NCBI GenBank assembly: GCA_965248855.1
Contig: CBDFKQ010000010.1
Span: forward strand, 248,001 to 312,000
Reading direction: 5' to 3'
Origin: CBDFKQ01 sp965248855
GTDB taxonomy: Bacteria; Bacteroidota; Bacteroidia; Cytophagales; 172606-1
Length of the DNA: 64,000 nucleotides
Numbering within the stretch: the first letter of the stretch is position 1; each line of letters opens with the position of its first letter. Shown piece by piece: positions 26,930 through 37,900 of the stretch. The notes beneath the pieces were generated by a model, which ran no database searches, had not been told where the DNA came from, and saw nothing but the letters and a program-made list of their open reading frames with translations. Both the position numbers and the translations under genes were made by a program.

Positions 26930-29383
26930 AAGCAAGCCAACACAGGTAATAGGATCAGGTGTGTTCGATAACCGGGCGGTTCTAATGCCCTGATCATAGA
27001 TGTTTTGAGAGCCTATATTTAAAAATGTTGTTCCCCTGATAGCGGCGTCGCTTTCCATGGCTCTATTTATACCAATACCATATTGGCTATTCTTTACTGT
27101 ATTACCATCGTACAAGGAAGCAAGAATACTTGTTCCTCCTGTTATTCTATTGGCAGTTGTTGAATTAAACCCTGCGGCTGTAGGGGCTATCCATCCGGTG
27201 GCATTAGAACAGGCTGACCTATCGATGGTATTAGCTCTTAATTCTGTACCATAAATTGCCGGTGCCCACGCTGTGGCATTTTCATCATCGGTATATAAAC
27301 TAACGGAGGTATAACTTTGCGTTGCCGATACACCGGTTACATTATTGTCTCTTATCTGACAAAATTGAAGCGGCGCATAAAACGGCCATACGTCTGAATC
27401 AAAATAAGTTCCTTCGATTGCAATTCCTTCAGTATTACTCGCAGTGTTGTTACTAAAAATACAATCATATGTGCCGGTCCAAAATTCGTATGCTATCCCA
27501 ACATTATCATAAACATTATTTCCTTCACAAACTGCACCTGTATGAAGTGAGCATACTATTAGCTTACTCGTATTATCCGGCTGTATATCCCATGGTTTAT
27601 TGACAGTGAAGTGTTGAGTGGCAGAAGTTATGGTGTTTGTAACGCTTCTCATTTGGCCCATTCCTTTTCCACTAACTACTAAGATTTGCCAAGGCTGATC
27701 CCAACGTTGAGAACTTGTTTTAAAGTTGCTTATATCTACACTGGTAGAAGTAGAAGAGATGGCCTGTCCTGCCAACTTATACATGGGTGAATCAAATGAT
27801 ATGCCTTCACCTTGATTCCCTGCATTAAAACAACCGGTTACAGTATTGTTCGCTACATATGAGTTCCACATCAGAAACTGATATATGGGCTCCTGAAGAA
27901 AAAAACCATGTACTTCAGCCTTATCATTCAATCCCGGAACTTTATGTACAGTCAAGTTATTATTATATAACAGAAGTTTATCAGAAGAGAGGCTAACTTG
28001 TGCGCTACAATAATCCCAAGAGTTATCGTGTACTAAAAAATTTGATTTAACGGCGTGATCCCATGGGCCGGAACATAATTTAAATTTATTTTCAGCAACC
28101 AACACAGGACCTGCTCCGCCAAAATCAAATCCATGCCATTTCAATGATATATAAGGTAAATCCACCACACATTGATAAACAAACATTTTTGTAGCTGTAA
28201 GATAGGCTACATCTACCGGCCATGGATCGGCTCTACCGCCACCGATTTCCGCAATATATAACTCAGCCAAAGTATTTGAACTTGATTGAATAGTAGCCCT
28301 AAAATTATAAAAACCCTGCATTCCGGTTCTTTTAGCCGAACTTACATCATCTTTACTGCCATCACTCTCAATCATATAGTAACGGTAACCATTAATTGTA
28401 TTTACCGGGCTGTATACTAATATGGTATTGACATTGCTTTCCCCTTTTAAGATTACATTTTTTTTCATGCTGAGTCCGGCAACAATATTATAAGAACCAT
28501 TTGGTATATAAACGACCCCGCCTCCGTTATTTGCCACATCATCGATAGCGTTTTGAATGGCTTGGGTATCATCTGTAGAACCATTACCGGTAGCATTATA
28601 TGGGGCATTTCGAACATTTTTAATAAATGTCCAGTTAAAATCTTTTGCCCACGTAACACCCATTAATAAAGCTGTGGTATCTGAAGGGGCACTTTCAATT
28701 GTAATTACCGTATTGGTAATGGTAGCCGGAGATTCAGAAGCATTGTTGAGCCTTACCCAATCTCCGCCAAATTCATCAGAATTAGTTTTAACTTCTATAT
28801 TATAAGTACCATTTATCGCAGTAGAAGGTATAATAAAATCTAAACAATATGGTGTGGTTTTAGTTGGGCTTATAACTAAGCCGCTTCCTCCACCGGAAGG
28901 GACTAACTGTATTTTCGTATTGGATAATCCGGCATATTGGGACGCATCCAAGTTTCTACCCATAAGTTTCATCTTTAAACCCGGATATGCACGTTCTTCT
29001 GAGAGCCATTTAGGGTCGGCCTTGTTGATATATAAAGCTTTGGTTGACCATCCATTCGCATTTTGGACATATACAGCATAAGACCCGGGAGATAAGCAAG
29101 GAGGGAATGCTACTCTGCAAAAACGTCCTGCAGGATCATTTTGAACCGCAGGTTGAAGAGCCGCTACTGAACCATCCTTCTTTACAAATTTCACATTTGT
29201 AGTTCCTGTTATATACTCTCCATAAAGGGAAGCTAGGCCATTAGGTTTGACCCCCTCCGATATCTTAAATACAACAGGGACCTGCGCGTAACTTTCGAAT
29301 CCTGTTAAGAAATAAATACAGACAAATATGCACCAAAAAAAAATAATCTTGATGTTAGGTTTAATTTGTATAATTCTATTCAT
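25340..29383 (-). CDS. Secreted pectate-lyase-superfamily beta-helix protein with PA14, DUF4082, F5/8-like and T9SS domains
   Basis: The 1347-residue protein has a signal region (about 13-34, ending SYAQ) and two Ig/IPT-like regions (about 35-245). A beta-helix domain opens with ATGNGSTDDTQAIQNAIDD and GGGVVYIPNGSYNI and runs to about 825. PA14, DUF4082, F5/8-like and T9SS sorting modules follow in the same order as in the 9441-13436 gene. The N-terminal two thirds are clearly homologous to that protein but divergent, whereas the last ~530 residues are nearly identical. It is the first gene of the minus-strand block, with about 650 nt of gene-free DNA upstream that separates it from the divergent GH31 gene. 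Expected role: surface enzyme acting on a pectin-like polymer (inference). Confidence 0.88.
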   Translation of the reverse strand: MNRIIQIKPNIKIIFFWCIFVCIYFLTGFESYAQVPVVFKISEGVKPNGLASLYGEYITGTTNVKFVKKDGSVAALQPAVQNDPAGRFCRVAFPPCLSPGSYAVYVQNANGWSTKALYINKADPKWLSEERAYPGLKMKLMGRNLDASQYAGLSNTKIQLVPSGGGSGLVISPTKTTPYCLDFIIPSTAINGTYNIEVKTNSDEFGGDWVRLNNASESPATITNTVITIESAPSDTTALLMGVTWAKDFNWTFIKNVRNAPYNATGNGSTDDTQAIQNAIDDVANNGGGVVYIPNGSYNIVAGLSMKKNVILKGESNVNTILVYSPVNTINGYRYYMIESDGSKDDVSSAKRTGMQGFYNFRATIQSSSNTLAELYIAEIGGGRADPWPVDVAYLTATKMFVYQCVVDLPYISLKWHGFDFGGAGPVLVAENKFKLCSGPWDHAVKSNFLVHDNSWDYCSAQVSLSSDKLLLYNNNLTVHKVPGLNDKAEVHGFFLQEPIYQFLMWNSYVANNTVTGCFNAGNQGEGISFDSPMYKLAGQAISSTSTSVDISNFKTSSQRWDQPWQILVVSGKGMGQMRSVTNTITSATQHFTVNKPWDIQPDNTSKLIVCSLHTGAVCEGNNVYDNVGIAYEFWTGTYDCIFSNNTASNTEGIAIEGTYFDSDVWPFYAPLQFCQIRDNNVTGVSATQSYTSVSLYTDDENATAWAPAIYGTELRANTIDRSACSNATGWIAPTAAGFNSTTANRITGGTSILASLYDGNTVKNSQYGIGINRAMESDAAIRGTTFLNIGSQNIYDQGIRTARLSNTPDPITCVGLLRDPENPANPVTGLNYSYYEGNWNTLPDFTVFTPVKKGTVNNFDLTPRNKDIQYGFSFTGYVNIPADGQYTFYTSSDDGSRIYIGNTLVADNDGLHGTREKSGTIGLKAGKHAITVTFFQQGGGASLSVSYEGPSLTKTAIPASALYRAIPVNTLFTSQTPDNVFTDGPYELGMKFQTSDSGTVTGIKYYKASGESGSHTGRIWSVSGTVLTSVAFNNESSSGWQEASLSTPLSIPAKTTYVVTVNSNTAYGASIQGLGQVITNGSLSSIADSANGVYGSIGVYPTSTYKNSNYFRDIEFVKATQWTNVSTARIYPRTGFSSRMQGGKFQGSNDNSGWTDLGSVTAAPPESGWTTYNLTSTTTWRYLRYLSPTGGYGNISELEFYNGSTKLVGTPIGTAGSWSNAGNTKEKALDGDVSTFFDAPTGDNNYVGIDTQGTTAARIAGEPGKLHTLSILDVRIYPNPAGNEVTIDSETPWIKLSILDINGKEKLIRTGYNRTEKIELNGMQPGVYVIKIQTQEGIQTKKLIIY

Positions 29384-30080
29384 TAGATAATATAGTTTTT
29401 ATGAGATTCGTATTAATTGTATTTTTTTAACATCAACGTATTAAGGAGAAAAAGGTTAAAGAAAATTTAAAATTAAAATTGTTACATTTTAAAATCCCTT
29501 AGAGACACGTTTTATTGAAATTTGTAAATATCATACTTGCTAATATGCCTCCATATAAGAGTTCTTAAGTAACTCATTTGTATTTAATTAAGATTTATGA
29601 AGAATTAATATTAACCGGGCATAGGTAGAGAAATCCATTTTATGATAAAAAATGGCAACGAAAACCCCGGTAATAGAATCGCTAAATATTTATTTAATCT
29701 TTTCTTTATTTAATAATTATTAAAAAGCGGAATTATAATTAATTTCATATTTAAACAGAACAATCTATATTATCAAACCATAATATTTGCATAATATCTG
29801 TTTTTAATAAGAAGCTTTATGAAGTTGAAACTGAAATAGAATTGGAATTTTTTAATTTAAACGCTAAATCAAAAAACTAAAATAAAAAGCAAATGACTCT
29901 AATAAAGTCCTCTTTTTTATTTTATAAAATATTAATATATCAATATTGATTTTTCAATAATGTTGATATTTATTTTTTAAATAATGTATAATAACCTACA
30001 GAAAATGATTTTACCATATTTAATATATATTGCAGAAAAAACAGAAATATAATTCTTGCCTTATTTTAATTATTCGCCTT
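29384..30080. other. Divergent intergenic region between the beta-helix block and GH31
   Basis: About 700 AT-rich bases with no convincing gene. It contains an ATATCAATATTGAT palindromic element (about 29935-29975). It should hold the promoters of the minus-strand enzyme block and of the GH31 gene, but I found no full TTTG/TAnnTTTG pair on either strand. Confidence 0.6.
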
Positions 30081-32669
30081 ATGAATACAGAAGATAATTT
30101 ATTAGTAAATAATCAAGCAAACCCCGTAGCAGACCCTCGAGCAATTATTATTGAAGATAAGGTAAGATTTACAATTCTCACCGCCCGCCTTATTCGATTA
30201 GAATGGATTGAAACCGGAATTTTTCAAGATTATTCTTCTTTTGTTTTTATTAATCGTTTGTTACCCGTTCCGCATTATAATATAGAGGATAGGGATGGCT
30301 GGTTGGAAATTCATACTGAACATTTATTTCTTAGATATAAAAAAGGATCGGGTTGTTTCACTCCTGCTAATCTTCAAATAAATTTTGAACTAAACGGAGT
30401 AAAAAAATTCTGGCATCCGGGCATGGAGGATACAGGTAATTTGCGTGGAACAACCAGAACTCTCGACAGGATAAAAGGTGCAATGAACCTCGAAGCAGGA
30501 GTGATTTCCAAAGATGGTTGGACATTAATAAATGATTCGGAAAGGCCACTTTTTGATCATGAACAAGATTGGCATTGGGTAATACCCCGCCCGGATAATG
30601 ATCATCAGGATTATTACTTTTTCGGGCATGGACACGATTATAAAGCGGCTTTAAAAGACTTTACAAGTGTTGCCGGTAAAATTCCCATCCCACCAAAATA
30701 TGCATTCGGTTATTGGTGGTCACGCTATTGGGCTTATACTGATGAAGATTTCAGAAATTTAATTGAAGAGTTTAATACTCATGATGTGCCTCTGGATGTA
30801 TTGATCATCGATATGGATTGGCATTTAAATTTTAAAGAAGATTGGCTTAAAAATAAACTTGACCAGGCCGGAGAAAAGAAGGGATGGACAGGATTTACAT
30901 GGAATAAAATATTTTTTCCCGATCCGGAGAAATTTATTCGTTGGTTAAAAAGTAAAGGCCTGCATGTTTCAATGAACCTTCATCCTGCTTCAGGCGTGCA
31001 ACCTCATGAAGAGCAATACCCGGCAATGGCGAAGGCCATGGGCAAAGACCCCAATAAGGGAGAATACATTCCTTTTGATATTGTTGATAGAAAATTCACT
31101 GAAAATTATTTTAAAATATTATTACACCCCTTTGAAGATTGGGGAGTGGATTTTTGGTGGTTGGATTGGCAACAATGGGGAACAACAAAATTAAAAGGAG
31201 TAACACCTACATTCTGGTTAAACTATGTTCATTATAGCGACATGGAACGAAGAAGAAAAAATCGTCCAATCGTTTTTCACCGTTGGGGTGGTTTAGGTAA
31301 TCATCGATATCCGGTTGGGTTTTCCGGCGATACTTATATTGATTGGAAATCGCTTTCGTTTCAACCATATTTCACATCAACGGCTTCAAATGTAGCATTT
31401 GGTTATTGGAGCCATGATATTGGCGGGCATTATAAAGGGATTTCAACTCCTGAACTTTATGCAAGATGGATTCAGTTCGGAATTTTTAGTCCAATTTTTC
31501 GAACGCATGCTTCTAATAACCCTCGCATTGAACGAAGGATTTGGGGATATCCTACAGAATATTTTTATGTAATGCGTGATGCGATTCAATTGCGCTATGC
31601 ATTGGTGCCCTACATTTATACCATGGCTCGGGAAGCTTATGACACAGGGGTATCCATTTGCAGACCAATGTATTATGATTATCCTGAAGCTGATGAAGCC
31701 TATATAAGAAGAGATCAATATATGTTTGGGAATGATTTAATTGTTTCACCCATTACAAAACACATTGAAGAAGATAATTTAACAGTACCTCAAACCACGT
31801 GGATACCGGAAGGTGAATGGATTGAATGGTATTCCGGCTCTGTAATTACCGGGCCTGGAATGGTTACAAGAGAGTATACATTAGAAGAAATTCCACTTTT
31901 CGTTAAGCAAGGTGCTATAATACCTATGCAAAATAAAGTTAAGCGCCTTGCAGACGCTGTTGCCGATCATTTAATTTTAAATATTTACCCCGGAGAATCC
32001 GGGAATGTAAAAGTCTATGAAGATGAAAATTCTACCAATAATTACATCCAAAATTCTTTTTCATTCCTGCCAATTGATTTTAAAAGAGATGAACAAGGTA
32101 ATTACACTATTCGCATTCATCCTATTGAAGGTAGTTATGAAAACATGCCACAAGAAAAATTTTATGAAATGCGATTGATCAACACTTTTCTTCCGCATGA
32201 GGTATTTCTAAATGGCGAATTGATTGAATATAAATCTAAAACATACTTAGAAAATAATAATGAAAACTTTTATTATTTCGATGGGAATGAAATAGCAACT
32301 GTAATAAAACTATGTAAACATAACGTAAACAATGCAATTGAAATAGTTGTTCATTTTGAAAGCCACCTTTCTCTAAGATTGTTAGATGGAGCCAAAGGGA
32401 AATTGAATTGGGTTAAAAAGGTGCGGAAAGAAATGAATTCAAAATATAACGAATATCAGGAATGGGTACCGGATATTTTAACAGAGGTTTGTCAAATTTC
32501 TTCTCGCATAAGCAATAGACCTGATATGGCATCAAAAGAGTTTGAAAACCTATCGTTCAAAATGCAAATGATAATGGATAAAGTAGAAGAAATGGCTGAT
32601 GATAATCCAATTTTTGAAATTTCTCTCAACCTTTTAAAAAAATTGGAAGCTCAATTTTTAAAGAAGTAA
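30081..32669 (+). CDS. Glycoside hydrolase family 31 (alpha-glucosidase/alpha-xylosidase-like)
   Basis: The 862-residue protein shows the GH31 arrangement: an N-terminal beta-sandwich (to about 195), a TIM barrel (about 200-560) with PPKYAFGYWWSRY and LDVLIIDMDWH, and C-terminal beta domains (about 560-750) plus a helical tail. The nucleophile is the aspartate in VDFWWLDWQQWG and the acid/base is the aspartate in GFSGDTYIDW. RTHASNNP and FGNDLIVSPIT are further family marks. No signal peptide is visible, so it probably acts in the cytoplasm or periplasm on imported oligosaccharides. ATG 30081 is preferred over the in-frame TTG at 30030. The ~120-residue C-terminal helical extension (after about 745) is unusual for the family. 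It lies 233 nt upstream of the sigma gene. Confidence 0.92.
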   Translation: MNTEDNLLVNNQANPVADPRAIIIEDKVRFTILTARLIRLEWIETGIFQDYSSFVFINRLLPVPHYNIEDRDGWLEIHTEHLFLRYKKGSGCFTPANLQINFELNGVKKFWHPGMEDTGNLRGTTRTLDRIKGAMNLEAGVISKDGWTLINDSERPLFDHEQDWHWVIPRPDNDHQDYYFFGHGHDYKAALKDFTSVAGKIPIPPKYAFGYWWSRYWAYTDEDFRNLIEEFNTHDVPLDVLIIDMDWHLNFKEDWLKNKLDQAGEKKGWTGFTWNKIFFPDPEKFIRWLKSKGLHVSMNLHPASGVQPHEEQYPAMAKAMGKDPNKGEYIPFDIVDRKFTENYFKILLHPFEDWGVDFWWLDWQQWGTTKLKGVTPTFWLNYVHYSDMERRRKNRPIVFHRWGGLGNHRYPVGFSGDTYIDWKSLSFQPYFTSTASNVAFGYWSHDIGGHYKGISTPELYARWIQFGIFSPIFRTHASNNPRIERRIWGYPTEYFYVMRDAIQLRYALVPYIYTMAREAYDTGVSICRPMYYDYPEADEAYIRRDQYMFGNDLIVSPITKHIEEDNLTVPQTTWIPEGEWIEWYSGSVITGPGMVTREYTLEEIPLFVKQGAIIPMQNKVKRLADAVADHLILNIYPGESGNVKVYEDENSTNNYIQNSFSFLPIDFKRDEQGNYTIRIHPIEGSYENMPQEKFYEMRLINTFLPHEVFLNGELIEYKSKTYLENNNENFYYFDGNEIATVIKLCKHNVNNAIEIVVHFESHLSLRLLDGAKGKLNWVKKVRKEMNSKYNEYQEWVPDILTEVCQISSRISNRPDMASKEFENLSFKMQMIMDKVEEMADDNPIFEISLNLLKKLEAQFLKK

Positions 32670-32807
32670 ATTATTCTACCGGTAAAATGAATTTTGTAAT
32701 TAAAAGCAGCGATCCATAAAATCAAAAGGGTTTATTATGCACTAAAAAATAAAAAAAAGAGAATTATAATAATAAAGGTTTATAAATCGGATAAGTTTGC
32801 GGATAAA

Positions 32808-32828
32808 GGCATTATTTGAAATAATGCC
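32808..32828 (+). terminator. Hairpin between GH31 and the sigma factor gene
   Basis: GGCATTAT (32808-32815) and ATAATGCC (32821-32828) form a perfect 8-bp stem with a 5-nt loop. A-rich rather than T-rich sequence follows, so termination is uncertain. Confidence 0.45.
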
Positions 32829-32851
32829 ACATTAAAAATATAATACTTATA

Positions 32852-32884
32852 TTGTTCTATTAAAAATAAATATTTTTATATTTG
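32852..32884 (+). promoter_or_regulatory. Candidate Bacteroidota promoter of the ECF sigma gene
   Basis: TATATTTG (32877-32884) matches the TAnnTTTG -7 box, with a TTG at 32852-32854 as a -33 element 22 nt upstream. The ATG follows 17 nt after the -7 box. This is a consensus match only. Confidence 0.5.
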
Positions 32885-32901
32885 TCACATAATTAATTTT
32901 T

Positions 32902-33486
32902 ATGAGGCCTTTAATAGAAATTAGTGATGAAATTTTAATGGATCGTTTAAAAAATAACGATGAAATGGCTTTTGAAGAAATATATAACCGGTATTGGTTA
33001 AAAGCTTTTCGAATTGCCAAACAAAAACTTAATTCAAAAGAATTGGCGGAAGAGTTAATTCAGGATTTGTTTTCCAATTTTTGGTTAAAACGTAATTCTA
33101 TTCAAATAAACCTTAATTTAGAAGCTTATTTAATGGTTTCTATTCGTAATTTAGTGATTTCTCATGTTCGCAGTTATTTAATTAAAGAAAAGCGGACAAG
33201 TCAAATCGAATCGCATTTTTTAGCAGAAAATAATATTGAAAATCTGATTAATGAAGCAGAGCTAAATAATGCTTTTAATTTAGCCGTTGAAAAGCTTCCT
33301 GAAAAATCGAGAGAAGTTTTCTCTTTAAGCAGGTTTGAACACAAAAGCACATTAGAAATAGCTGATAATTTAAATATTTCACACAAAACTGTTGAATACC
33401 ACATTTCCAAATCCTTAAAATTCCTAAGGATTCACCTTAAAGATTTTGTTCTGGCTTTAGCCTTGGCTTTCAGGTTCTATATTTAG
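32902..33486 (+). CDS. RNA polymerase ECF-type sigma factor (FecI-like)
   Basis: This 194-residue protein is a typical Bacteroidota ECF sigma factor. Region 2 covers about residues 10-80 (NDEMAFEEIYNRYWLKAF, then ELAEELIQDLFSNFW). A region 4 helix-turn-helix follows at about 125-180 (KLPEKSREVFSLSRFE, STLEIADNLNISHKTVEYHI). Such factors redirect RNA polymerase to SusCD operons when released by a FecR-type anti-sigma factor. The gene directly precedes the FecR-like gene (236-nt gap) and SusC with an STN domain, giving a complete trans-envelope relay. The target promoter cannot be identified here, but it may be in front of the susCD pair or the enzyme block. Confidence 0.93.
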   Translation: MRPLIEISDEILMDRLKNNDEMAFEEIYNRYWLKAFRIAKQKLNSKELAEELIQDLFSNFWLKRNSIQINLNLEAYLMVSIRNLVISHVRSYLIKEKRTSQIESHFLAENNIENLINEAELNNAFNLAVEKLPEKSREVFSLSRFEHKSTLEIADNLNISHKTVEYHISKSLKFLRIHLKDFVLALALAFRFYI

Positions 33487-33722
33487 AGCATAATTTCAAT
33501 TGTAATAATAATCTTTCTTAACATTTTTCAATAAATAGTAGTTGATTACCTAATCAGCACCGTTTATGTTTTTATCTTCAAATAATAATTTACATTAAAT
33601 ATATAAACTGAAAAAAAATTTACAAATCCACTAGGGTATGTAATTGTTTTTAGCGTCTCACACATTAGAAGTATAATTAATTTTTTATTTCAACCAAATA
33701 TTGCCATTTGAACCTTACAAAA

Positions 33723-34769
33723 ATGGAACAAAAAAAGCTAACTGAGCTATTAGAAAAATATTATGCCGATAAATGTTCGGAGGATGAAAAGGCTGAAGTA
33801 CACGAATGGTACAACAGGTTAGGTCAGGAGCAGAAAAAACAGATGTCCTCTTCCTCTTTAGATGAGAATTTAACAAAAATAAAAATTTGGGGCTTGGTGA
33901 AAGAAAAAGTGTTTGAAAGAGAAAGATTAAATACCAAAAAATTCAATCTCGCCAATAATTGGAAATGGGTTGCAGCAGCTTCAATTGTTTTGTTTATTTC
34001 AATAAGCTTTTGGTTAAATAAACAAAACATTATTACAAGCCTGACCGAAAATAATAATGCCCAAAGGATTTCTATAATTTCTCAAAATCATAATTCAATT
34101 CAAAAATATAATGATAGTCATCAGGTTTCGACTATAAAACTGGAAGATGGAAGTATAATTTATCTTAAACCGGGCAGTAAGCTGGTATACCCCGGCCACT
34201 TTGAAAATGGGTTAAGGGAAATTATATTAAAAGGTGAGGCATTTTTTGAGGTAGCTAAAGATGCAAGAAGACCTTTTTTGGTTTACACGGGTAAATTAAC
34301 CACTAAAGTGCTGGGTACCGGTTTTAATATTAAAGCCTATGAAAATGAAAAGAATATTGAAGTAGCAGTTAAAACAGGCAGGGTATCGGTGTTTTGTGAG
34401 GATAAAATCTATAATAAGGTGATGTATAAAAATAATATTGTATTAACCCCTAATCAAAAAGCACTATACAATAAAAATGATAATTTATTGGTAAAAAGCA
34501 TAGTTGAAAATCCTGTTTTAATTGCTAAAACAAAAACCAGTGATTTCAATTTTGAAAACGCCAAAATTTATGACGTTTTTGAAAGAATGGAGGCAATATA
34601 TGGGATCGAAATCGTAGTGGAAAACCCCGGTATATACAATTGTAGTTTAACTGCCGTTTTTGACGAACAAACAATGTTAACCAGGCTGGAGATGATATGT
34701 AAATCAATAGGTGCAAATTATCATTTGGAAGACGACCATATTGTAATAAGTGGAGGCGGATGCGATTAA
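33723..34769 (+). CDS. FecR-like anti-sigma factor
   Basis: The 348-residue protein has an N-terminal cytoplasmic anti-sigma domain (about 1-75, EKYYADKCSEDEKAEVHEWY) and a single transmembrane helix (about 83-100, WVAAASIVLFISISFWL). The periplasmic FecR domain follows (about 130-240), with LEDGSIIYLKPGSKLVYP, LKGEAFFEVAKDARRPF and TGFNIKAY. The C-terminal DUF4974 domain is at about 275-345 (FENAKIYDVFERMEAIYGI). It holds the upstream sigma factor inactive until the STN domain of the SusC receptor signals through the periplasm. ATG 33723 is preferred over the in-frame TTG 15 nt upstream. Confidence 0.94.
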   Translation: MEQKKLTELLEKYYADKCSEDEKAEVHEWYNRLGQEQKKQMSSSSLDENLTKIKIWGLVKEKVFERERLNTKKFNLANNWKWVAAASIVLFISISFWLNKQNIITSLTENNNAQRISIISQNHNSIQKYNDSHQVSTIKLEDGSIIYLKPGSKLVYPGHFENGLREIILKGEAFFEVAKDARRPFLVYTGKLTTKVLGTGFNIKAYENEKNIEVAVKTGRVSVFCEDKIYNKVMYKNNIVLTPNQKALYNKNDNLLVKSIVENPVLIAKTKTSDFNFENAKIYDVFERMEAIYGIEIVVENPGIYNCSLTAVFDEQTMLTRLEMICKSIGANYHLEDDHIVISGGGCD

Positions 34770-34850
34770 CAAATAAATCTATAAAGAAAAAATTAAATAA
34801 TTGTTCACTTAAATAGGAAAATATGTAGAAATAAAGACTTAATTAAAGAA

Positions 34851-34881
34851 GGATTGGCAATGTTCGTACCATTGCCAATCC
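34851..34881 (+). promoter_or_regulatory. Strong hairpin in the susC leader region
   Basis: GGATTGGCAATG (34851-34862) and CATTGCCAATCC (34870-34881) form a perfect 12-bp stem with a 7-nt loop, 81 nt after the anti-sigma stop and 90 nt before susC. No T-run follows, so it may be a partial terminator, an mRNA-stabilising hairpin, or an operator-like palindrome. Confidence 0.6.
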
Positions 34882-34971
34882 AATATCGAACCTCTTTTGC
34901 TATACTACCTAATAAAGGAAGGAGGAACATTTTTGCCCTAAAATTTATTCAAACAAAAACACATCAAAAAT

Positions 34972-37900
34972 ATGAAAAAATATTTAGAGATTAAACAATT
35001 TCTATTATTACTTATGAGAATAACATTTCCACAAATCGCAGTTATATTACTGTTTACCGGAATTTCTTACGCTCATGAAACAAATGCACAGGACATATTG
35101 GATAAAAAGGTGTCGCTATCCATTGAGCAACAATCAATAAAAACAGTTTTAAATAAAATTGAAGGCCTTATAGAGGTACAATTTGTGTACAGTCCAAAAG
35201 TTATTAAATCCGATCAAAAAATAACGCTTAATGTTTATGAAAGAAAGTTATCAATGGTACTACATGAGCTTTTTGAAAACCAGGATATATCTTTTGAAAT
35301 TATCGGAGGTCAAATCGTTTTAAAGAAAAAAAATAAAAATTCTTCATTATTGGAAACACCCGACCAACAAATAACCGGAACTGTAATCGGCAAGCGCGAC
35401 AGGCAACCCATACCGGGTGTTAATATATTAGTGCAAGGCACCAATATTGGTGGGATTACTGATGGCAATGGTAAATTTACAATTACCGCCCCCGATAACG
35501 CAACTTTAGTTTTTAGCTTTATAGGTTATACCCCTCAAATAATAAAACTAACCGGGCAATCAGAAATTAATGTTGAATTAGAGGAAGATGTAAAATCGTT
35601 AGACGAAGTAGTAGTTACCGCATTGGGTATTAAAAAGGAATCAAGGGCTTTGGGTTACGCTACTACAATAGTTCCTACCGAACAGCTTACAACCATTAGA
35701 ACCCCTAATGTTGGCAATAGCTTAGAAGGAAAAGTAGCCGGATTAAATATTACACCTCCTACCGGTGGGCCCGGCAGCTCAAGTAAAATAAGGATAAGAG
35801 GGCAAGCATCAATTAATGGTGATAATTCCCCGATGATAGTTATTAACGGTGTAAGGGTAAATAATGATATAAATTCCAATACGGGAGGGAATGGTCGCGA
35901 CAACCAGGGCACTGACCAAGGGGATGGCCTTAATAGCATAAACCCTGATGATATAGAATCTGTTACAGTTTTAAAAGGTTTATCAGCTTCGGCACTTTAT
36001 GGCTCTGATGCAAAAAATGGCGTAATCATGATTACTACAAAATCAGGATCAAAAAATCAAGGCTTAGGCGTAACCCTGAGCAGCAATATAGTTCAGGATA
36101 AGGCCTTGGATTATACTGATTATCAATACGATTATGGCCAGGGTGAATATGGGGCGGTACCTACTGCTGCAAATTCAAACACGACAGGCCAATGGAGCTT
36201 TGGTGGTAAAATAGATGGCTCGATGGTGCCTTTATTTGATGGTACAATGCGCCCGTATACTGCCGAAAAACATAGGATTAAAAAGTTTTTCCGTCCTGCA
36301 ATCACTACTAATACCACTTTAGGTCTTAGTGGTGGCAATGATAAAGGAAGTTTTAATCTTTCCTTAGGTAATATGGCTGCACAGTCTATTGTGCCCAATT
36401 CAGATTTTACCAGAAACACAGCTAACCTTGGTATTAATTATAATTTAAGCAAAGACTTAAATGTATCGGCAAATATCATTTATTCAAATGAATATAATAG
36501 AAACCCTCCTGTAATATGGGGTCAAAACTTTGGTAGTATTCCAAATTCATTATACTTAATGTCAAATACCATACCATTGGATGTACTTGAAAACTCAAGA
36601 AAAGACGCCAATGGAAACGAGATAAAATTTTCACGTTTTGCACCAAGGAGTAATCCTTATTGGAGTGCATTAGAGCGGTTTGAACATCAAAAACGTGATA
36701 GGCTTATCGCTAATGTAGCTGTGAAATATAATATCCTTACTTGGTTATATATACAAGGCCGTATAAGTCAGGATTATGGTATAAGGAATGCAGAGTTGAA
36801 TCAACCGAACGGTAGTCAGGGCCTCAACCCCGTAACTCCTCCCAATTATACCGGCAGTTATTATCAGGGGGTTATACAAAGCAGGTTTTTGAATATGGAT
36901 GCCTTAGCTGTAGCAGAAAAGAAATTTGGGGATTTTGGGGTTAACCTAACTTTAGGAACTAGCCGGTACCGCACAAGGTATCAATCAAATGACATGAATG
37001 TAACCGGGTTTCAAATTAGAAACCTTTATACAATTCCTAATGGCCTTAACAAAGATCCCGGCTATTATTTTGATAGAACTATAAGGAACTCTTTGTATGG
37101 GGCTGCCGAAATTTCTTATAAGAACTTTATTTTTCTTAACGGAACAGGTAGAAACGAATGGTATTCAACTGTTAACCCTAATCAAAACAGTTACTTCTTT
37201 CCATCAATCAGTGCAAGTTTAGTTATAACACAGATTTGGAAAAACGCACCTAAGTGGCTCGATTATTTGAAAATAAGAGCCGCCAACGCAAATTCAGCCG
37301 GTGCTCCGGGTCCTTATAACCTGTATCAAAATTATAATCTTGCAAACAATCTTTATGGAGGCATTTACCCCAATGGTTTTATTAATGGATCACAAATAAA
37401 TAATTCTTTATTAAAAGCATATAACGTAAATGAAAAGGAGATAGGTTTTGAATTAAAAACGTTTAATAATCGATTAAATTTGGATGTCGCATTTTATAAA
37501 AAGGTTACTAACAACCAACCGCTATCACAACAAATCTCTGATGCGAGTGGATTTTTATCTAAAATCATAAATGTAGCGGAAAGTGAAAATAAGGGAGTTG
37601 AGATACTTTTATCAGGCACACCTATTAAGGCAAACAATTTTAACTGGGAGTCAAGTTTTAATGTATCTTATAATATATCAAGATTGAACTCACTAATAGG
37701 TAACGGTACTTCTATAGTAGTAGGTTCAGGCCCTTTTACAGGCCAAATCGCTGAAATTGTTGGTAAAGAACTTGGCCAAATACAGGCTTATGGTTACAGG
37801 CGCTCACCCGATGGGCAGATTGTGAACGATGGAGGTGGGCAACCGTATGCGAGTAATGGTTATCTTACATACGGCAGTGCATTGCCAAAATGGGTAGGTG

